Of a DNA stretch of 14,783 nt, positions 13,624-14,783 are shown piece after piece (positions within the stretch are counted from its first letter, which is position 1; each line of letters opens with the position of its first letter). Source of the DNA: Methanomassiliicoccales archaeon (lineage in GTDB: Archaea > Thermoplasmatota > Thermoplasmata > Sysuiplasmatales > Sysuiplasmataceae); NCBI GenBank assembly GCA_027365715.1, contig DAHXLZ010000054.1, forward strand, positions 1 through 14,783. Direction: 5' to 3'. Position numbers and translations under genes: made by a program. The notes under the pieces are model-generated. The model was not told the DNA's origin. It saw only the letters and a program-made list of their open reading frames with translations, and searched no databases.

Positions 13624-14783
13624 TCAAGGCTGTTCATAGTAAAAATGATTTATCACATGAATGACGAGATACACGGTCATTGCAACACTCTGCCCGAACA
13701 GGATGGTGAACTGTGAAATGATCTGCGCATCATAAGAACTGTCTGTTGAAACAGTGACTGACATGCTGAGGTTAAAACGCAGAGACAGCGGGGCTGGCGA
13801 AGCATACACACTCACACCATAGCCGGGCTGTGGTCCTGTCTGGAACTGGGGGTATATCGTGGTGGCGCTGGAGAAATTCAGCGTGAAGCCTGCAATTGCA
13901 GTCAGATTGGTGAACGCCAATGGCGTCGCCGAAACTGTTGCTGTTGCTGTTGCAGACGACGTCAGTAAGAACGACGGGTAGTTTGCCGCCTGGACAGGGC
14001 AGTCTGTGACAGTCCAGCCGGCACCTGTAGCTGAATAGGCTACGGTGCCGTTGGCTGAGGCGACAAATATGCCGCTGGGCGAGCATCCGATCGCTGACAC
14101 CGTTCCAGAACCGAATGGAACGCTGCCGAACTGTGTGAACGCAAGCAGGACAGTGGCGGTGGTGAAGGAGAATGCTGCCCGGTAAACAGGAAGGCCGCTA
14201 TCGGGAGACGCGGCGTAAATGTAATAGTTTACCGAGGAGCCGTGCACACTGTATCCGGCGTGTGTAATCGAAACTGCAGATGTGGAAGGGACATTGCCTG
14301 CATAGCTCCAGACGGCCGTGGCTGAAGAAAATTCTTCCACTGATGAATTTGCCGACACTGCGAATATGACAAACCTTGTTGATGCAGGCTGATGGTGATG
14401 ATGTCCGTGAATCTGACCGGTTTTTCCTTCAAGCGCAGTTGCCGAAACCACAGGTGTTATCGAAGCTGAAGGATAGAATTTTGCCGCCGGATTCCCATTG
14501 GAAGGGATAACCACTTTGAGTACGCTGCCTGTTATGGTCACAGCATACAGATCGCTTCCAGATGACGAGATGGATGTCCAGGGGGAGGAGGAATATGCCG
14601 AGGGGACAATGCCCCATATTGCAGACGCATTGAACCATGTGCCCGAAGCAAAACTGTAACTGTAAAGGCAGCCGCCCATCGTTAGAAGCGTTATGTATTC
14701 CGGCCGGGTGCCGAGCCCGGCCACATTGCCTGAGGGAGTCACGGCGGCAGACGTTACAGCACCTGTTCTGCTCATTGCGAATA
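13624..14783 (-). CDS. Surface-exposed, Ser/Thr/Ala-rich propeller-like protein with C-terminal membrane anchor (5' end beyond the window)
   Basis: At least 385 residues are encoded; the frame remains open to the right window edge, so the ATG at 14775 is probably internal and any signal peptide is outside. The sequence is rich in Ser, Thr, Ala, Gly and aromatic residues and poor in charge. A blade-like motif recurs: YSFASGTW, FSSATAVW and YSATGAGW (about residues 40, 149 and 247 from the ATG at 14775), with GCSPSGIFVASANGTVAYS resembling BNR or Asp-box propeller strands. A histidine cluster HGHHHH lies at about 123-128. Residues 352-377 (ISQFTILFGQSVAMTVYLVIHVINHF) form a single hydrophobic helix followed by a very short tail. 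It is probably a cell-envelope protein facing outward. No specific family is claimed. Confidence 0.75.
   Translation of the reverse strand, partial: FAMSRTGAVTSAAVTPSGNVAGLGTRPEYITLLTMGGCLYSYSFASGTWFNASAIWGIVPSAYSSSPWTSISSSGSDLYAVTITGSVLKVVIPSNGNPAAKFYPSASITPVVSATALEGKTGQIHGHHHHQPASTRFVIFAVSANSSVEEFSSATAVWSYAGNVPSTSAVSITHAGYSVHGSSVNYYIYAASPDSGLPVYRAAFSFTTATVLLAFTQFGSVPFGSGTVSAIGCSPSGIFVASANGTVAYSATGAGWTVTDCPVQAANYPSFLLTSSATATATVSATPLAFTNLTAIAGFTLNFSSATTIYPQFQTGPQPGYGVSVYASPAPLSLRFNLSMSVTVSTDSSYDAQIISQFTILFGQSVAMTVYLVIHVINHFYYEQP
13935..13953. repeat. Short tandem repeat (CTGTTG)x3 in the surface protein gene
   Basis: Three exact copies of a 6-base unit, encoding alternating Ala-Thr in the reverse direction (within SSATATATVSATP). 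Because the unit is a multiple of three, changes in copy number would lengthen or shorten the protein without a frameshift. Confidence 0.6.

Overview
This window looks like a piece of an archaeal chromosome, most plausibly from the Thermoplasmata/Euryarchaeota side (inference). The evidence is an Sm-like protein gene followed by ribosomal protein L37e and purF, a grouping typical of archaea, plus TATA-like boxes about 25-35 bases upstream of many starts, where Shine-Dalgarno sites are weak or absent (leaderless or short-leader genes). V4R, Roadblock/LC7 and AMMECR1 proteins fit the same picture. G+C is roughly one half by eye. Genes are tightly packed. No tRNA, rRNA, CRISPR array, transposase or phage gene was seen.

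Layout. Left end (1-882, minus strand): lsm, rpl37e and the start of purF. PurF homology stops abruptly at position 94, where an exact copy of 94 bases from inside rpl37e (526-619) begins. This is either an assembly chimera at the contig edge or a real local rearrangement. 1094-1609 (plus): a DinB-like four-helix protein, ending 2 bases from the convergent gene that follows. 1612-4053 (minus): dihydroorotase (pyrC), then a YkgJ-type cysteine-cluster protein with a long unrecognised C-terminal region. 4141-5754 (minus): a BtuF-like cobalamin-binding-type protein with no signal peptide, then an AMMECR1 protein.

5888-6650 (plus): a V4R-domain protein overlapping a Roadblock/LC7 protein by 8 bases, probably a small signalling pair. 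6693-7634 (minus): an acyltransferase/C45-type Ntn-hydrolase homologue that appears to lack its nucleophilic cysteine. 7722-10327 (minus): glcD-glcF type FAD-linked 2-hydroxyacid dehydrogenase plus its iron-sulfur partner, translationally coupled, with a perfect 12-base palindrome just downstream of the promoter. 10449-11303: an alpha/beta hydrolase. 11412-12335: an EamA/DMT-type transporter.

12336-12557 is a divergent intergenic region with two inverted repeats that look like regulator sites. It is followed by an unrecognised 165-residue protein (plus), which overlaps tail-to-tail by 63 bases with a five-helix membrane protein (minus). The right end holds the C-terminal part of a Ser/Thr/Ala-rich, propeller-like surface protein with a C-terminal membrane anchor and a natural histidine cluster.

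The genes serve central metabolism (purine and pyrimidine synthesis, translation/RNA handling, lactate or glycolate oxidation) mixed with poorly characterised accessory genes. I see no large dedicated defence or biosynthetic system. The most promising uncharacterised units are the V4R-Roadblock pair, the YkgJ fusion next to pyrC, the nucleophile-less Ntn homologue, and the 12.3-13.5 kb block with its operator-like palindromes.
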